Origin: Diaphorobacter sp. HDW4B
Lineage (GTDB): Bacteria; Pseudomonadota; Gammaproteobacteria; Burkholderiales; Burkholderiaceae_C
Reading direction: 5' to 3'
NCBI RefSeq assembly: GCF_011305535.1
Contig: NZ_CP049905.1
Span: forward strand, 3,284,001 to 3,348,000
DNA: 64,000 bases
Positions 27,312 to 36,754 of this stretch are shown here, in pieces. The notes below the pieces were generated by a model. The model searched no databases, was not told the DNA's origin, and saw nothing but the letters and a program-made list of their open reading frames with translations. Every line of letters starts with the position of its first letter. The stretch's first letter is position 1. Both the position numbers and the translations under genes were made by a program.

Positions 27312-27914
27312 ATGAATGACGCTCTTGCGACCGAAATCGCCAATGCCACTGCCCGGATCGTGGTGGAGGAGGGGCTTGAGTGGGGTGCCGCCAAGCGTCG
27401 CGCAGTCAAGCAACTGGGGCTGCCTGTGCGCACGGCGCTGCCGGACAACGACCTGGTGGAGGATGCCGTGCGCGAGTACATCGGCCTGTTCTGTGCGGAC
27501 ACCCAACCCGCAGAACTGCGAGCGCTGCGCCAGCTCGCATTGGTGTGGATGGAACGCATGGAGCAGTTTCGTCCCTATCTTGCGGGTGCGGTCTGGCATG
27601 GCACGGCGACTCGACTGTCAGATATTTATGTGCAGATGTTTTGCGATGACTCCAAATCTGCAGAGATCTGTTTGATTGACCATCATGTAGATTACGAGCC
27701 ACGCTCCGTGACGGGATTTCGCGGCGAGCTGGTCGATGCCCTAAGCGTGAGCAGCCTGTCGCCGGAACTGGGCGAGCACATCGGCGTGCACCTGCTGGTG
27801 TATGACCTCGATGATCTGCGTGGCGCGCTCAAGCCCGATTCGCGGGGGCGTCTGCCGCGCGGAGACATCGCCGCTGTGCGCGCCTTGCTGGAGCAGCCGG
27901 ACGAAGTGTTCTGA
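27312..27914 (+). CDS. Conserved beta-proteobacterial protein, unknown function
   Basis: 200 residues starting MNDALATEIANATARIVVEE. The conserved-looking core includes EGLEWGAAKRRAVKQLGLP, VEDAVREYIGLFCADTQP, AVWHGTATRLSDIYVQMFCD and ICLIDHHVDYEPR. It has no signal peptide or membrane helix. I recall homologues in related genomes carrying a doubtful UDP-MurNAc-alanine ligase label. It lacks the Mur ATP loop, so I do not use that name. A substrate-binding or nucleotidyltransferase-like fold is possible but unproven. An ATG at 27303 is an alternative start. It is divergent from mpl and 67 bp upstream of a TlpA-like gene. Confidence 0.75.
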   Translation: MNDALATEIANATARIVVEEGLEWGAAKRRAVKQLGLPVRTALPDNDLVEDAVREYIGLFCADTQPAELRALRQLALVWMERMEQFRPYLAGAVWHGTATRLSDIYVQMFCDDSKSAEICLIDHHVDYEPRSVTGFRGELVDALSVSSLSPELGEHIGVHLLVYDLDDLRGALKPDSRGRLPRGDIAAVRALLEQPDEVF

Positions 27915-27981
27915 GGCGGTCTGTTCCGGTTGTTCTCGTTGTCCTTTTTGACTTCTCTATTCAGGTAAGCGTTTCTTCAAC

Positions 27982-28566
27982 ATGTCCACGCCCATTGATT
28001 CCGATCCGAACCAATCCACCAACGATGCGCAGCCAGTGCCAACGATCCAGCGCCGCCATTGGATGATGGCGGGTGTCGGCGTTGCGGCTGCTGCGGCAGG
28101 GGCGGGTGTTGCGCTGTGGCGCTTTCGGCCAGACACGGTACTCAGCGGTGTGGAGGAGTCCTTCTGGAACGCGTCAATGGAAACCTTGGATGGTGCGACC
28201 TTGACCATGCGCAAGTTTCATGGCCGCCCGCTGCTCTTGAACTTCTGGGCGACATGGTGTCCGCCCTGCGTCGATGAGCTGCCGCTGCTCAACAGCCTCT
28301 ATGCTGCGCATACTGGCAAAGGCTTTCAAGTGCTCGGATTGGCCATCGATCAGCCTGCAGCTGTACGCAAATTTCTGGATCGAATGCCGCTCGATTTTCC
28401 GATCGCATTGGCGGGTTTGACGGGTACGGATCTGGGACGAGCGCTTGGCAACGAAGTAGGCGGTCTGCCGTTTTCAGTCCTGTTCGGAAAAGATGGGAAC
28501 ATCTTGAGGCGTAAAATGGGGCAGTTGACCGAAAAAGACTTGGCGCAATGGTCTTCCGAGGTCTGA
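27982..28566 (+). CDS. TlpA-like membrane-anchored thiol-disulfide oxidoreductase
   Basis: 194 residues. A cytoplasmic N-terminus is followed by an uncleaved signal anchor (about 27-46), then a periplasmic thioredoxin domain with LLLNFWATWCPPCVDELPLL and the redox pair Cys-Pro-Pro-Cys. The cis-Pro region is GGLPFSVLFGKDG. Proteins of this kind reduce periplasmic disulfides, often for cytochrome c maturation, though the partner is not evident here. It lies between the unknown gene and accB with no visible terminator. No Shine-Dalgarno is clear before the ATG. Confidence 0.9.
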   Translation: MSTPIDSDPNQSTNDAQPVPTIQRRHWMMAGVGVAAAAAGAGVALWRFRPDTVLSGVEESFWNASMETLDGATLTMRKFHGRPLLLNFWATWCPPCVDELPLLNSLYAAHTGKGFQVLGLAIDQPAAVRKFLDRMPLDFPIALAGLTGTDLGRALGNEVGGLPFSVLFGKDGNILRRKMGQLTEKDLAQWSSEV

Positions 28567-28677
28567 AAAACAAAGCATCCCCTGTTGGAGATGCAGATAT
28601 TTGCGTCGAATTCGATGCAATAGGCTGAAATTAGGGTAAATTTGCGCCCCATTCTGTTTCTAGCCGTTGGAGCTCCC

Positions 28678-29139
28678 ATGGATTTGCGAAAACTTAAGAC
28701 CCTTATCGACCTGGTGTCCGAGTCGAATGTTTCTGAACTCGAGATCACCGAAGCCGAGGGCAAAGTACGCATTGTCAAAGGCGGTGGTGCCATCGTTCAA
28801 CAGGTGATGGCTGCGCCGATGATGGCGCAACCGATGGCTGCGGCCGCACCTGCAGTGGCTACCGCTGCAGCACCTGCCGCTGAAGCCGCACCAGCTGCCA
28901 TCGCCGGTCATGCCGTCAAGTCGCCGATGGTCGGCACGTTCTACCGCGCTGCCAGCCCTGGCGCCAAGGCATTCGTCGAGATCGGTGCTCAGGTCAAGGA
29001 AGGCGAGACGCTGTGCATCATCGAAGCGATGAAGATTCTCAACGAGATCGAAGCTGACAAGTCCGGCACGGTCACGCGCGTTCTGGCTGAAAACGGCCAG
29101 GCGGTGGAATACGGTCAGCCACTGTTCGTGATCGAGTAA
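28678..29139 (+). CDS. accB: Biotin carboxyl carrier protein of acetyl-CoA carboxylase
   Basis: 153 residues. The N-terminal part [20 protein letters not shown] is typical of AccB, followed by an Ala/Pro/Met-rich flexible linker (about 48-85). The C-terminal biotinyl domain carries [18 protein letters not shown], where the Lys of EAMK is biotinylated. The start at 28678 matches the family, and a 12-codon upstream extension does not. It is followed by accC after 11 bp, the conserved accBC operon of fatty acid synthesis. Confidence 0.96.
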   Translation: MDLRKLKTLIDLVSESNVSELEITEAEGKVRIVKGGGAIVQQVMAAPMMAQPMAAAAPAVATAAAPAAEAAPAAIAGHAVKSPMVGTFYRAASPGAKAFVEIGAQVKEGETLCIIEAMKILNEIEADKSGTVTRVLAENGQAVEYGQPLFVIE

Positions 29140-29150
29140 AGCGGCCCCAC

Positions 29151-30500
29151 ATGTTCAAAAAAATCCTGGTTGCCAACCGCGGTGAAATCGCTCTGCGAAT
29201 TCAGCGCGCGTGCCGCGAGCTGGGCGTCAAGGCGGTGATGGTCTATTCAGAGGCCGATCGCGATGCCAAATACGTCAAGCTTGCCGAGGAAGCGGTCTGC
29301 ATCGGCCCCGCGCCGTCCGGACTGTCGTACCTGAATATGCCGGCGATCATTTCCGCAGCGGAAGTGACCGACGCAGAAGCCATCCACCCCGGCTACGGTT
29401 TTCTCTCCGAGAACGCCGATTTTGCCGAGCGCGTGGAAAAGAGCGGCTTCCAATTCATCGGCCCCACGCCCGAATCCATCCGCATCATGGGCGACAAGGT
29501 GTCGGCCAAGCAGGCGATGATTCGTGCGGGCGTGCCTTGCGTCCCCGGTTCCGACGGCGAGTTGCCCGACGATCCGGTCGCGATCCGCCGCATTGCGCGC
29601 TCCGTCGGCTATCCGGTGATCATCAAGGCCGCTGGTGGCGGCGGTGGTCGCGGCATGCGCGTGGTGCACACCGAGGCTGCGCTCGTCAACGCCGTGCAGA
29701 TGACCAAGGCCGAAGCGGGCACCGCATTCGGCAATCCGGCCGTGTACATGGAGAAGTTCCTCCAGAACCCGCGCCACATCGAAATCCAGATCATCGCCGA
29801 CAAGTTCAAGAACGCCGTCTATCTGGGCGAGCGCGACTGCTCCATGCAGCGTCGCCACCAGAAGGTGATCGAAGAGGCTCCGGCTCCCGGCATTCCACGC
29901 AAGCTGATCGAGAAGATCGGCGAGCGCTGCGTGGCCGCCTGCAAGAAGATCGGCTACCGCGGTGCGGGCACGTTCGAGTTCCTGTACGAGAACGGCGAGT
30001 TCTACTTCATCGAGATGAACACCCGCGTGCAGGTGGAGCATCCGGTGACCGAGTGGATCACCGGCGTCGATATCGTGAAGACGCAGATCATGGTCGCCGC
30101 TGGCGAGAAGCTGCCGTTCACGCAGCGCCAGATCGAGATCCGTGGTCACGCCATCGAGTGCCGCATCAACGCGGAAGATCCGTACAAGTTCATCCCGTCG
30201 CCGGGCAGGATCACCATGTGGCATGCGCCGGGCGGTCCTGGCGTGCGCGTGGATTCCCACGTGTACACGAACTACTTCGTGCCGCCGAACTACGACTCGA
30301 TGATCGGCAAGCTCATCGTTCATGGTGATACCCGCGAAGAAGCGATTGCCCGCATGCGCACCGCGCTGCTGGAAACCGTGATCGAAGGCATCAACACCAA
30401 TGTGCCGCTGCATCGCGAATTGATGGTGGACGCCAAGTTCAACGCTGGCGGCACCAACATCCATTATCTGGAACAGTGGCTGGAGCAGCGCAAGCGCTGA
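29151..30500 (+). CDS. accC: Biotin carboxylase subunit of acetyl-CoA carboxylase
   Basis: ATP-grasp enzyme carboxylating biotin on AccB. The product is 449 residues, the same length as in E. coli. Motifs: [19 protein letters not shown], the Gly-rich ATP loop [33 protein letters not shown], and [17 protein letters not shown] with the catalytic Glu/Asn/Arg residues. The accA and accD subunits are not in this window. Confidence 0.97.
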   Translation: MFKKILVANRGEIALRIQRACRELGVKAVMVYSEADRDAKYVKLAEEAVCIGPAPSGLSYLNMPAIISAAEVTDAEAIHPGYGFLSENADFAERVEKSGFQFIGPTPESIRIMGDKVSAKQAMIRAGVPCVPGSDGELPDDPVAIRRIARSVGYPVIIKAAGGGGGRGMRVVHTEAALVNAVQMTKAEAGTAFGNPAVYMEKFLQNPRHIEIQIIADKFKNAVYLGERDCSMQRRHQKVIEEAPAPGIPRKLIEKIGERCVAACKKIGYRGAGTFEFLYENGEFYFIEMNTRVQVEHPVTEWITGVDIVKTQIMVAAGEKLPFTQRQIEIRGHAIECRINAEDPYKFIPSPGRITMWHAPGGPGVRVDSHVYTNYFVPPNYDSMIGKLIVHGDTREEAIARMRTALLETVIEGINTNVPLHRELMVDAKFNAGGTNIHYLEQWLEQRKR

Positions 30501-30561
30501 TCGTGAAGCCCTCGCCGCGCAGTGCCGTGTTCGTCACGATGCTGTGCGGCAAAGATTCCAT

Positions 30562-30599
30562 GCTGGCAACCCCCAACGGTTGCTGGCATGTTTTGTTTT
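30562..30599 (+). terminator. Probable terminator of accBC
   Basis: GCTGGCAACC (30562-30571) pairs with GGTTGCTGGC (30578-30587), including two G-U wobbles, with a 6-nt loop. ATGTTTTGTTTT follows. The two wobbles and the interrupted T-run make it moderate in strength. Confidence 0.5.
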
Positions 30600-30626
30600 G
30601 GCGCGAAGATTGAAGAAGGTGCCTCC

Positions 30627-31517
30627 ATGTTTGAACTTTCCTTGTTGTGTTCCGAGGACCAGGTCGAAGACCTGAGCGATGCGCTGGAGGCGCTGGATGC
30701 ACTGAGCGTGTCGGTCGAAGACGCCGATGCCCTGACCGATGCCGAACAGGCCCTGTTCGGTGAACCCGGCATGCCGCCGCCCAAGGGCGGCTGGAACCGC
30801 AGCCGCGTCGTTGCACTGTTCCAGACCAGGGAGCAGGCCGCGGAAGCGCAGCAGCTTCTGCAGGTGCAGGACTTCTTTGAAGGCTGCAGCATTCTGGGCT
30901 TGGCCGAAGTTGAAGATCAGGACTGGGTGCGGATCACGCAATCGCAGTTCGCGCCGGTCGACATCACCGAAGATTTCTGGATCGTGCCTTCGTGGCACGA
31001 ACCTCCTGCAGCGGCCAAGCATTGCATTCGTCTCGATCCGGGTCTCGCGTTCGGCACGGGCACGCACCCGACGACGCGCATGTGCCTGCGCTGGACTGCC
31101 AGAAATGTGGATGCCTCCAACCCGCCTGCACGCGTGCTCGACTACGGTTGCGGCTCCGGCATTCTGGCGATTGGCGCGGCCAAGTTCGGCGCCAAGGACA
31201 TCGTGGCCGTCGACATCGATCCGGCGGCGGTCGAATCCACCATCGCCAACGCGGTTGCCAACGAAGTGAAGCTGAACGCCGGTCTGCCGGACAAGGCCGA
31301 AGGCGAATACGACGTGGTGCTGGCCAACATTCTGGCCACGCCGCTCAAGGTGCTGGCTCCGCTGTTGTGCTTGCACGTGAAGGCGGGCGGGTCGCTGGTG
31401 ATGGCCGGGATTCTGGAGCGTCAGGAAGACGAACTCAAGGCCGCCTACGCGCCATGGGTCCAGTTGGAAGTCAGCGATCGCGAGGACGGCTGGATCCTCA
31501 TGACCGCCCGCCGCTGA
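30627..31517 (+). CDS. prmA: Ribosomal protein L11 methyltransferase
   Basis: SAM-dependent methyltransferase trimethylating ribosomal protein L11. The product is 296 residues. The N-terminal L11-recognition domain begins MFELSLLCSEDQVEDLSDAL. The methyltransferase part has FGTGTHPTTRMCL, the SAM-binding VLDYGCGSGILAIGAAKFGA, and the catalytic-site motif VLANILATPL. The start is at 30627. A longer frame upstream crosses the presumed accC terminator. It follows accBC in the order common to Comamonadaceae. Confidence 0.96.
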   Translation: MFELSLLCSEDQVEDLSDALEALDALSVSVEDADALTDAEQALFGEPGMPPPKGGWNRSRVVALFQTREQAAEAQQLLQVQDFFEGCSILGLAEVEDQDWVRITQSQFAPVDITEDFWIVPSWHEPPAAAKHCIRLDPGLAFGTGTHPTTRMCLRWTARNVDASNPPARVLDYGCGSGILAIGAAKFGAKDIVAVDIDPAAVESTIANAVANEVKLNAGLPDKAEGEYDVVLANILATPLKVLAPLLCLHVKAGGSLVMAGILERQEDELKAAYAPWVQLEVSDREDGWILMTARR

Positions 31518-31610
31518 TCGCACCTATGTGACCTGCTTCAAGGCTGTTGCTTCTGCTTGCACGATTGAGTGGTAGTGCCGCCGAAGGGCAGCCTCTACAA
31601 TGCAAAGCCG

Positions 31611-33392
31611 ATGAGCCAGATTACACGCTGCCCCGCCTGCCGAACCAGTTTCAGAGTTGTTGCCGACCAACTGAGAATCTCAGGAGGGTGGGTGCGTTGC
31701 GGGCGCTGCAAGGAAGTCTTCGACGCATCGGCCAACCTGCTCGCGGACGTGCGCTATTCGCCGGTTTCGCAGCACAAGGACGAGGCCGCGCCCGTACCCG
31801 TACCTTCTGCTTCTGCTCCTGTGGCACCGGTTGCGCCGCAAGAGCCTGTGATTCCACCTGCTCCAGCTCCGGTGGCTGTGCCTGTCGTGGCGCCACCCCC
31901 TGTAGCAGTTGAAGAGTCTTCTGAGCCATCGCTACCTGCACCGCCTGTTGCAATGCCGCCGCCAACCGTTGTGGTTCCACCCACACCGGCGGCCAGTTTT
32001 CCGCAGCATGTTCCTGTGCCTGAAGAACGCCCCAACGTCTGGAGCAATGCGCGGGCGAGCATCACGGGTTTCTCCAACGCATCCATTCAGCATCTTGCGC
32101 AGGAAAGCGGTGAGGGCAAGAGCGAGCCATCGCCGGTTGCGCCAGCAGTGGCTGCGCCGACGCGGCCATGGGCTGGCCATTATTCTGCGCCCTCGAGTCC
32201 TCCGCAGTCGGGCTACGGCGCGCGGCGCGAGTCCAATGTGGTGCCACCCGGCTGGAAGCCGGAGGTGGACAAGTCCAAGCCGGTTGCCGACGAGGTGGCA
32301 GATGAGTTGGATGAGAAGCACGTCGAACCCGAATTTGTGTCGTCGCGCCTGAGCGATGACAAGGTTGACCCGGTCGTCGTCACTTCCGTCACGTCCAAGA
32401 CCCCGGAAGAGGAAATTGTGGTGCCTCTTGAAGGCACCGTTGTTCATGCCGAGCCTTCGCTGGTGGCTGACAAACAACCGACGACCGTGCCACGCCCCGC
32501 CCTCATTTCTCAGGACCCCGAATTGCTTTCGCAGGGCGCTGACGAAGATGATGAAGAGGACATGCCGGAGCTGACGTTCGAAGCGTCGCGTCAGCACGAA
32601 CTGGTCGATGAGCCGGTGATCGTTGCCGAGCGTGATCCCGATGAGGTGGCTGCAGACAAGCGGGAAGAAGTGGCGGCTGCCGAAGCCGAGCCTGCCGAGC
32701 GTGTCGAGCCCACACTCGATCCAGTGCAAGATGATGCGGTGACGGAGAAGCCGCAGGCCGATGCGCTTGCTGCGGCCGATGCCGCCGAATCCGACGACAA
32801 GACTCTCGCAAAGACCGACGAGCCAGAACCCGAAGCGGCTGAGCAACCGCTGCCCGTCACTCCATCGGAAGACGAAGTGGGATTCATGCGTGATGCGCGC
32901 CGCAAGGCGTTCTGGAGCAAGCCCGCTGTGCGCGCATTGCTCATGCTGATCGTGCTGGGGTTGCTCGCCGGATTTGCAGGCCAGTATGCGGTGGCGGAGC
33001 GCAACCGTCTGGCGGCGATGTATCCGGCGCTGCGTCCGGTGCTGGAAAAGCTGTGCCAGCCGCTGAATTGCGAGGTGGGCCTGCCGCGCCAGATCGCCTC
33101 CGTGGCCATCGACAGTTCCACATTCACACGCGTTCGCGATGATGCGAGCTCGTTCAATCTGCAGGTTGCTCTCAAGAGCACGGCAGACATGGTGCTGGAA
33201 ATGCCGGCGCTGGAGTTGACGCTCACCGATTCGAGCGACCAGCCCGTGCTGCGTCGCGTGCTCAAGCGCGAAGACACGAATGCCCCCGCTGAACTTGCCG
33301 CACATGGCGAGTGGAACGGCGTGGTGAAGCTGCAGGTGCCTGAGGTGGCGGACCGCGTCACGGGCTACCGCCTGTTGGCCTTCTATCCCTGA
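31611..33392 (+). CDS. Zinc-ribbon and DUF3426 domain membrane protein
   Basis: 593 residues. The N-terminal zinc ribbon (CPACRTSF...VRCGRCKEVFD, four Cys, about 8-35) is of the MJ0042/FHA type. A very long Pro/Ala/Val- and Glu/Asp-rich low-complexity region spans about 50-420. One transmembrane helix follows (ALLMLIVLGLLAGFAGQYAVA) and then a periplasmic DUF3426 domain. Function is unknown. The layout suggests a cytoplasmic metal-binding sensor tied through a disordered linker to a periplasmic domain. TACAAT at 31596-31601 lies nine bases before the ATG without a Shine-Dalgarno. Confidence 0.88.
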   Translation: MSQITRCPACRTSFRVVADQLRISGGWVRCGRCKEVFDASANLLADVRYSPVSQHKDEAAPVPVPSASAPVAPVAPQEPVIPPAPAPVAVPVVAPPPVAVEESSEPSLPAPPVAMPPPTVVVPPTPAASFPQHVPVPEERPNVWSNARASITGFSNASIQHLAQESGEGKSEPSPVAPAVAAPTRPWAGHYSAPSSPPQSGYGARRESNVVPPGWKPEVDKSKPVADEVADELDEKHVEPEFVSSRLSDDKVDPVVVTSVTSKTPEEEIVVPLEGTVVHAEPSLVADKQPTTVPRPALISQDPELLSQGADEDDEEDMPELTFEASRQHELVDEPVIVAERDPDEVAADKREEVAAAEAEPAERVEPTLDPVQDDAVTEKPQADALAAADAAESDDKTLAKTDEPEPEAAEQPLPVTPSEDEVGFMRDARRKAFWSKPAVRALLMLIVLGLLAGFAGQYAVAERNRLAAMYPALRPVLEKLCQPLNCEVGLPRQIASVAIDSSTFTRVRDDASSFNLQVALKSTADMVLEMPALELTLTDSSDQPVLRRVLKREDTNAPAELAAHGEWNGVVKLQVPEVADRVTGYRLLAFYP

Positions 33393-33443
33393 TTTTTCTT
33401 TCCTTTTCTTTTTTCAATTTTCTTTGAGGCGATTGGCAGAACT

Positions 33444-34340
33444 ATGGCTGTACTGATCTGTGGCTCCGTGGCTTACGACACCATCATGACTTTCGAGGGT
33501 CGCTTTGCCGAGCAGATCCTGCCCGAGCAATTGCACATCCTGAATGTGTCCTTCTTTGTGCCGACGCTGCGTCGCGACTTCGGCGGCTGCGCCGGCAACA
33601 TTGCCTACGCGGTGAAGCTGCTTGGCGCTGAGCCTCTGCCCATGGCGGTGATCGGCCACGACGGCGTGGACTATCTGGAGCGCATGAAGGCGCAGAACAT
33701 CGACACGCGTTTCGTGACCAAGCTCGACGACATGCATACCGCGCAGTGCATGATCATCACCGACCGCGACAACAACCAGATCAACGGCTTTCACCCTGGT
33801 GCCATGTCCATGGCGCATCAGAACAAGGTCACGGCCGACATCGGCGCATCGGTGGGCATCATCTCGCCCGATGGTCGCGATGCCATGGTGCAGCACGCCG
33901 AGCAGTTCAAGGCAGCGGGCATTCCGTTCGTCTTCGATCCGGGTCAGGCGATGCCCATGTTCAACGGCGAAGAACTGCGCCACTTCATCGAACTCGCCAC
34001 CTGGGTCACGGTGAACGACTACGAAGGCAAGATGCTGTGCGAGCGCACCGGCTGGACCGAAGCCGAGATCTCGCGCAAGGTGAAGGGCTTGGTCGTGACA
34101 CTCGGCAGCGAAGGTTGTGCCGTCTGGGAAAACGGCGAGCAGCAACTGGTCGCCCCCGTGAAGGCCAAGGAAGTGGTCGACCCCACCGGCTGCGGCGACG
34201 CATGGCGCGGCGCTCTGCTCTTCGGTCTGGAGCGCGGCTGGGCACTGACCAAGTGCGCAGAACTCGGCAACAAGCTCGGCGCTCTCAAGATCGCCCAGCG
34301 CGGCCCACAGAACTACACGCTGGATTTCAAGCCGGAGTGA
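33444..34340 (+). CDS. PfkB-family carbohydrate/adenosine kinase
   Basis: 298-residue ribokinase-fold kinase. Gly-rich N-terminal substrate motif RRDFGGCAGNIAYAVKLLGA and C-terminal PfkB signature VVDPTGCGDAWRGALLFGLE, whose Asp is the catalytic base. It most resembles bacterial adenosine-kinase-like PfkB proteins, but substrate specificity cannot be read with certainty; a sugar kinase is the alternative. It lies 51 bp after the DUF3426 gene, across a T-rich stretch. It ends at a strong bidirectional terminator. Confidence 0.88.
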   Translation: MAVLICGSVAYDTIMTFEGRFAEQILPEQLHILNVSFFVPTLRRDFGGCAGNIAYAVKLLGAEPLPMAVIGHDGVDYLERMKAQNIDTRFVTKLDDMHTAQCMIITDRDNNQINGFHPGAMSMAHQNKVTADIGASVGIISPDGRDAMVQHAEQFKAAGIPFVFDPGQAMPMFNGEELRHFIELATWVTVNDYEGKMLCERTGWTEAEISRKVKGLVVTLGSEGCAVWENGEQQLVAPVKAKEVVDPTGCGDAWRGALLFGLERGWALTKCAELGNKLGALKIAQRGPQNYTLDFKPE

Positions 34341-34520
34341 GGCGCAGGTTTGGCGCGCCCGCGCCAACAGCCAACAGCGCCTGAAGAGCGACCGACGCCT
34401 GCATCGCTATCTTGAAACGAATCATCCATCGAAGCCGAAGGCTTCGCGTGGATTGAACTCACGACGCGATGCGTGGCCGGGTGCGATACCCGCAACAGTC
34501 AATCCCGTGCGAGCATGAAA

Positions 34521-34548
34521 AAAGCCCGGTGCTTTCACACCGGGCTTT
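34521..34548. terminator. Bidirectional terminator between pfkB-type kinase and histone-like gene
   Basis: AAAGCCCGGTG (34521-34531) and CACCGGGCTTT (34538-34548) are a perfect 11-bp stem with a 6-nt loop, located between convergent genes. Confidence 0.9.
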
Positions 34549-34576
34549 GCTGTTTCCTTTGGGGAAGCTTGCCTGA

Positions 34577-35230
34577 TTAGGGCTTGCCGCCTGTCGGGAA
34601 AGGCCACGCAGCTTGAGGATTCAGCGTGGTCTGTGCAGCAGGGGCAGCGGCAGCAGCAGCGGGGGCAGCAGCGGCAGGTTTTGCCGCAGCCTTTTTCGCA
34701 GATGCCTTCTTCGCAGCCGGCTTCTTTGCAGCAGCAGGCTTCTTCGCAGCTACGGCCTTCTTGGCAGCAGCGGCGGGCTTCTTTGCAGCAGCAGGCTTCT
34801 TCGCAGCGACAGCCTTCTTGGCAGCAGGAGCTGCAGCCTTCTTGGCTGGAGCAGCGGCCTTCTTGGCAGCAGGCTTCTTCGCGGCTACGGCCTTCTTGGC
34901 TGGAGCTGCCTTCTTCGCAGCAGCGGCCTTCTTGGCTGGAGCAGCGGCCTTCTTCGCCACTACCTTCTTGGCAGCAGCCTTCTTCGCAGGAGCTGCAGCC
35001 TTCTTGGCTGGAGCTGCCTTCTTGGCGGCTACGGCCTTCTTTGCAACAGCAGCCTTCTTGGCTGGAGCTGCCTTCTTCGCAGCTACGGCCTTCTTGGCTG
35101 GAGCTGCCTTCTTGGCAGGAGCGGCCTTCTTTGCGGCTACAGCTTTCTTCGCTGGAGCAGCCTTCTTGGCCACGGTTGCCTTCTTCGCTGGTGCTGCCTT
35201 TTTAGCAGCGGTCTTCTTCGCAGTTGCCAT
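34577..35230 (-). CDS. Histone H1-like Lys/Ala-repeat DNA-binding protein
   Basis: 217 residues composed almost entirely of Lys, Ala and Pro in repeats such as AAPAKKA, VAAKKAA and KKAA, ending in a non-repetitive tail QTTLNPQAAWPFPTGGKP. This resembles the C-terminal tail of eukaryotic histone H1 and bacterial relatives (AlgP, BpH1/HctB types) that bind and condense DNA. The second of two adjacent ATGs (35230) is chosen because AAGGAG lies six bases upstream of it. Repeat number is likely to vary between strains by slippage. The Leu/Ser/Phe-rich frames on the plus strand are shadows of the repeats. Confidence 0.9.
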   Translation of the reverse strand: MATAKKTAAKKAAPAKKATVAKKAAPAKKAVAAKKAAPAKKAAPAKKAVAAKKAAPAKKAAVAKKAVAAKKAAPAKKAAAPAKKAAAKKVVAKKAAAPAKKAAAAKKAAPAKKAVAAKKPAAKKAAAPAKKAAAPAAKKAVAAKKPAAAKKPAAAAKKAVAAKKPAAAKKPAAKKASAKKAAAKPAAAAPAAAAAAPAAQTTLNPQAAWPFPTGGKP

Positions 35231-35418
35231 CATTTTCTCCTTGGGTCGATTAGCAAAGAGCACCCCGTGTCTACTTTGGACACAGAGCGATTCATGGCAC
35301 CGAGAAGTTGGATGTCCATCTCATTGCCACAAATACGGTAACACCCCCACACCACGCTTCGTGCGAGCGTTGGGTTGTGAGGGTGTGGTTGAAAGGTCAT
35401 GACCTGTTGTTTGACTCG

Positions 35419-36621
35419 TCAATCCCAGGACAGGGCTCCACCGGATTGGTACTCGATGACTCGGGTCTCGAAGAAGTTGCGTTCTTTCTTCAAGTCGATC
35501 ATCTCGCTCATCCAGGGGAACGGATTTTCTTCATTCGGGTACAGCGCTTCAAGGCCAATCTGCGTCGCTCGACGGTTGGCGATGTAGCGCAGGTAGCTCT
35601 TGAACATCGATGCGTTCAGACCGAGCACGCCGCGTGGCATGGTGTCTTCGGCGTAAGCATATTCGAGTTCCACGGCCTTCTGGAACAGTCCCTTGATTTC
35701 TTCCTTGAACTCGGGCGTCCACAGATGCGGATTCTCGAGCTTCAACTGGTTGATCAGGTCGATGCCGAAATTGCAGTGCATCGACTCGTCGCGCAGGATG
35801 TATTGGTACTGCTCGGCTGCGCCGGTCATCTTGTTCTGGCGACCGAGCGCCAGAATCTGCGTGAAGCCGACGTAGAAGAACAGACCTTCCATCAGGCAGG
35901 CAAAAACGATCAGCGACTTCAGCAGTGTCTGATCGGTCTCGGGCGTGCCGGTGTGGAAGTTCGGGTCCATGATCGCTTCGATGAACGGGATCAGGAACTC
36001 GTCCTTGTCGCGGATCGATTTGACTTCGTTGTACGCGTTGAAGATTTCGGACTCGTCGAGGCCGAGCGATTCAACGATGTACTGATATGCGTGCGTGTGG
36101 ATCGCTTCCTCGAACGCCTGGCGCAGCAGGAACTGGCGGCACTCAGGAGCGGTGATGTGGCGGTACGTGCCGAGCACGATGTTGTTGGCGGCCAGCGAAT
36201 CGGCGGTCACGAAGAAGCCGAGATTGCGCTTGACGATGCGGCGCTCGTCTTCGGTCAGGCCGTTCGGATCTTTCCACAGCGCGATGTCGCGCGTCATGTT
36301 CACTTCCTGCGGCATCCAGTGGTTGGCGCAGGTGGCGAGATATTTTTCCCAGGCCCACTTGTACTTGAAAGGGACCAGCTGGTTCACGTCGGTCTTGGCG
36401 TTGATGATGCGCTTGTCTGCGGCATTCACGCGCTTGCGAGTGGCGGGTGCAGATGCAGTGGAAGTTGTCGCAGCGAAGCTTGCAGCGGAAGGTGCGACAG
36501 CTTGCGACGAAGTGGATGCAACGGTTTGAAGAGCGGGCGTTGATCCGAGGCGGTCATTGAGTGAACCGCCTTCAGTTTGATTTTGCGATGAGGGCTTGAC
36601 TTCTTCGTCCCAGGTCAGCAT
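35419..36621 (-). CDS. nrdB: Ribonucleotide reductase class Ia, beta subunit
   Basis: Diiron-tyrosyl radical subunit supplying the radical for dNTP synthesis. The product is 400 residues from the ATG at 36621 ([12 protein letters not shown]). Metal and radical residues: the Asp in [24 protein letters not shown] (Glu, His and the radical Tyr four after His) and [10 protein letters not shown] (Glu, His). Residues ~15-65 form a Ser/Ala/Thr-rich extension ahead of the catalytic fold. The C-terminal tail GGALSWD would bind NrdA. It lies 133 bp downstream of nrdA on the same strand. Confidence 0.96.
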   Translation of the reverse strand: MLTWDEEVKPSSQNQTEGGSLNDRLGSTPALQTVASTSSQAVAPSAASFAATTSTASAPATRKRVNAADKRIINAKTDVNQLVPFKYKWAWEKYLATCANHWMPQEVNMTRDIALWKDPNGLTEDERRIVKRNLGFFVTADSLAANNIVLGTYRHITAPECRQFLLRQAFEEAIHTHAYQYIVESLGLDESEIFNAYNEVKSIRDKDEFLIPFIEAIMDPNFHTGTPETDQTLLKSLIVFACLMEGLFFYVGFTQILALGRQNKMTGAAEQYQYILRDESMHCNFGIDLINQLKLENPHLWTPEFKEEIKGLFQKAVELEYAYAEDTMPRGVLGLNASMFKSYLRYIANRRATQIGLEALYPNEENPFPWMSEMIDLKKERNFFETRVIEYQSGGALSWD

Positions 36622-36754
36622 ACGTTTTCCAGTGCTCGAATTATGAAAGCAGCGCCTCAAAAAGAAAAGCGCTGCGGCGTTGCTTCGCCAAATTTTTTAC
36701 GTTGAGGCACGTGCGATGAGATGCAAGGCACTTCAAACACACGTGCAAAACGCC

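Noticed and set aside
27312-27914. Naming the gene after MurC (UDP-MurNAc-alanine ligase).
   Set aside because: The protein lacks the Mur ATP-binding loop and is less than half the size of a Mur ligase.
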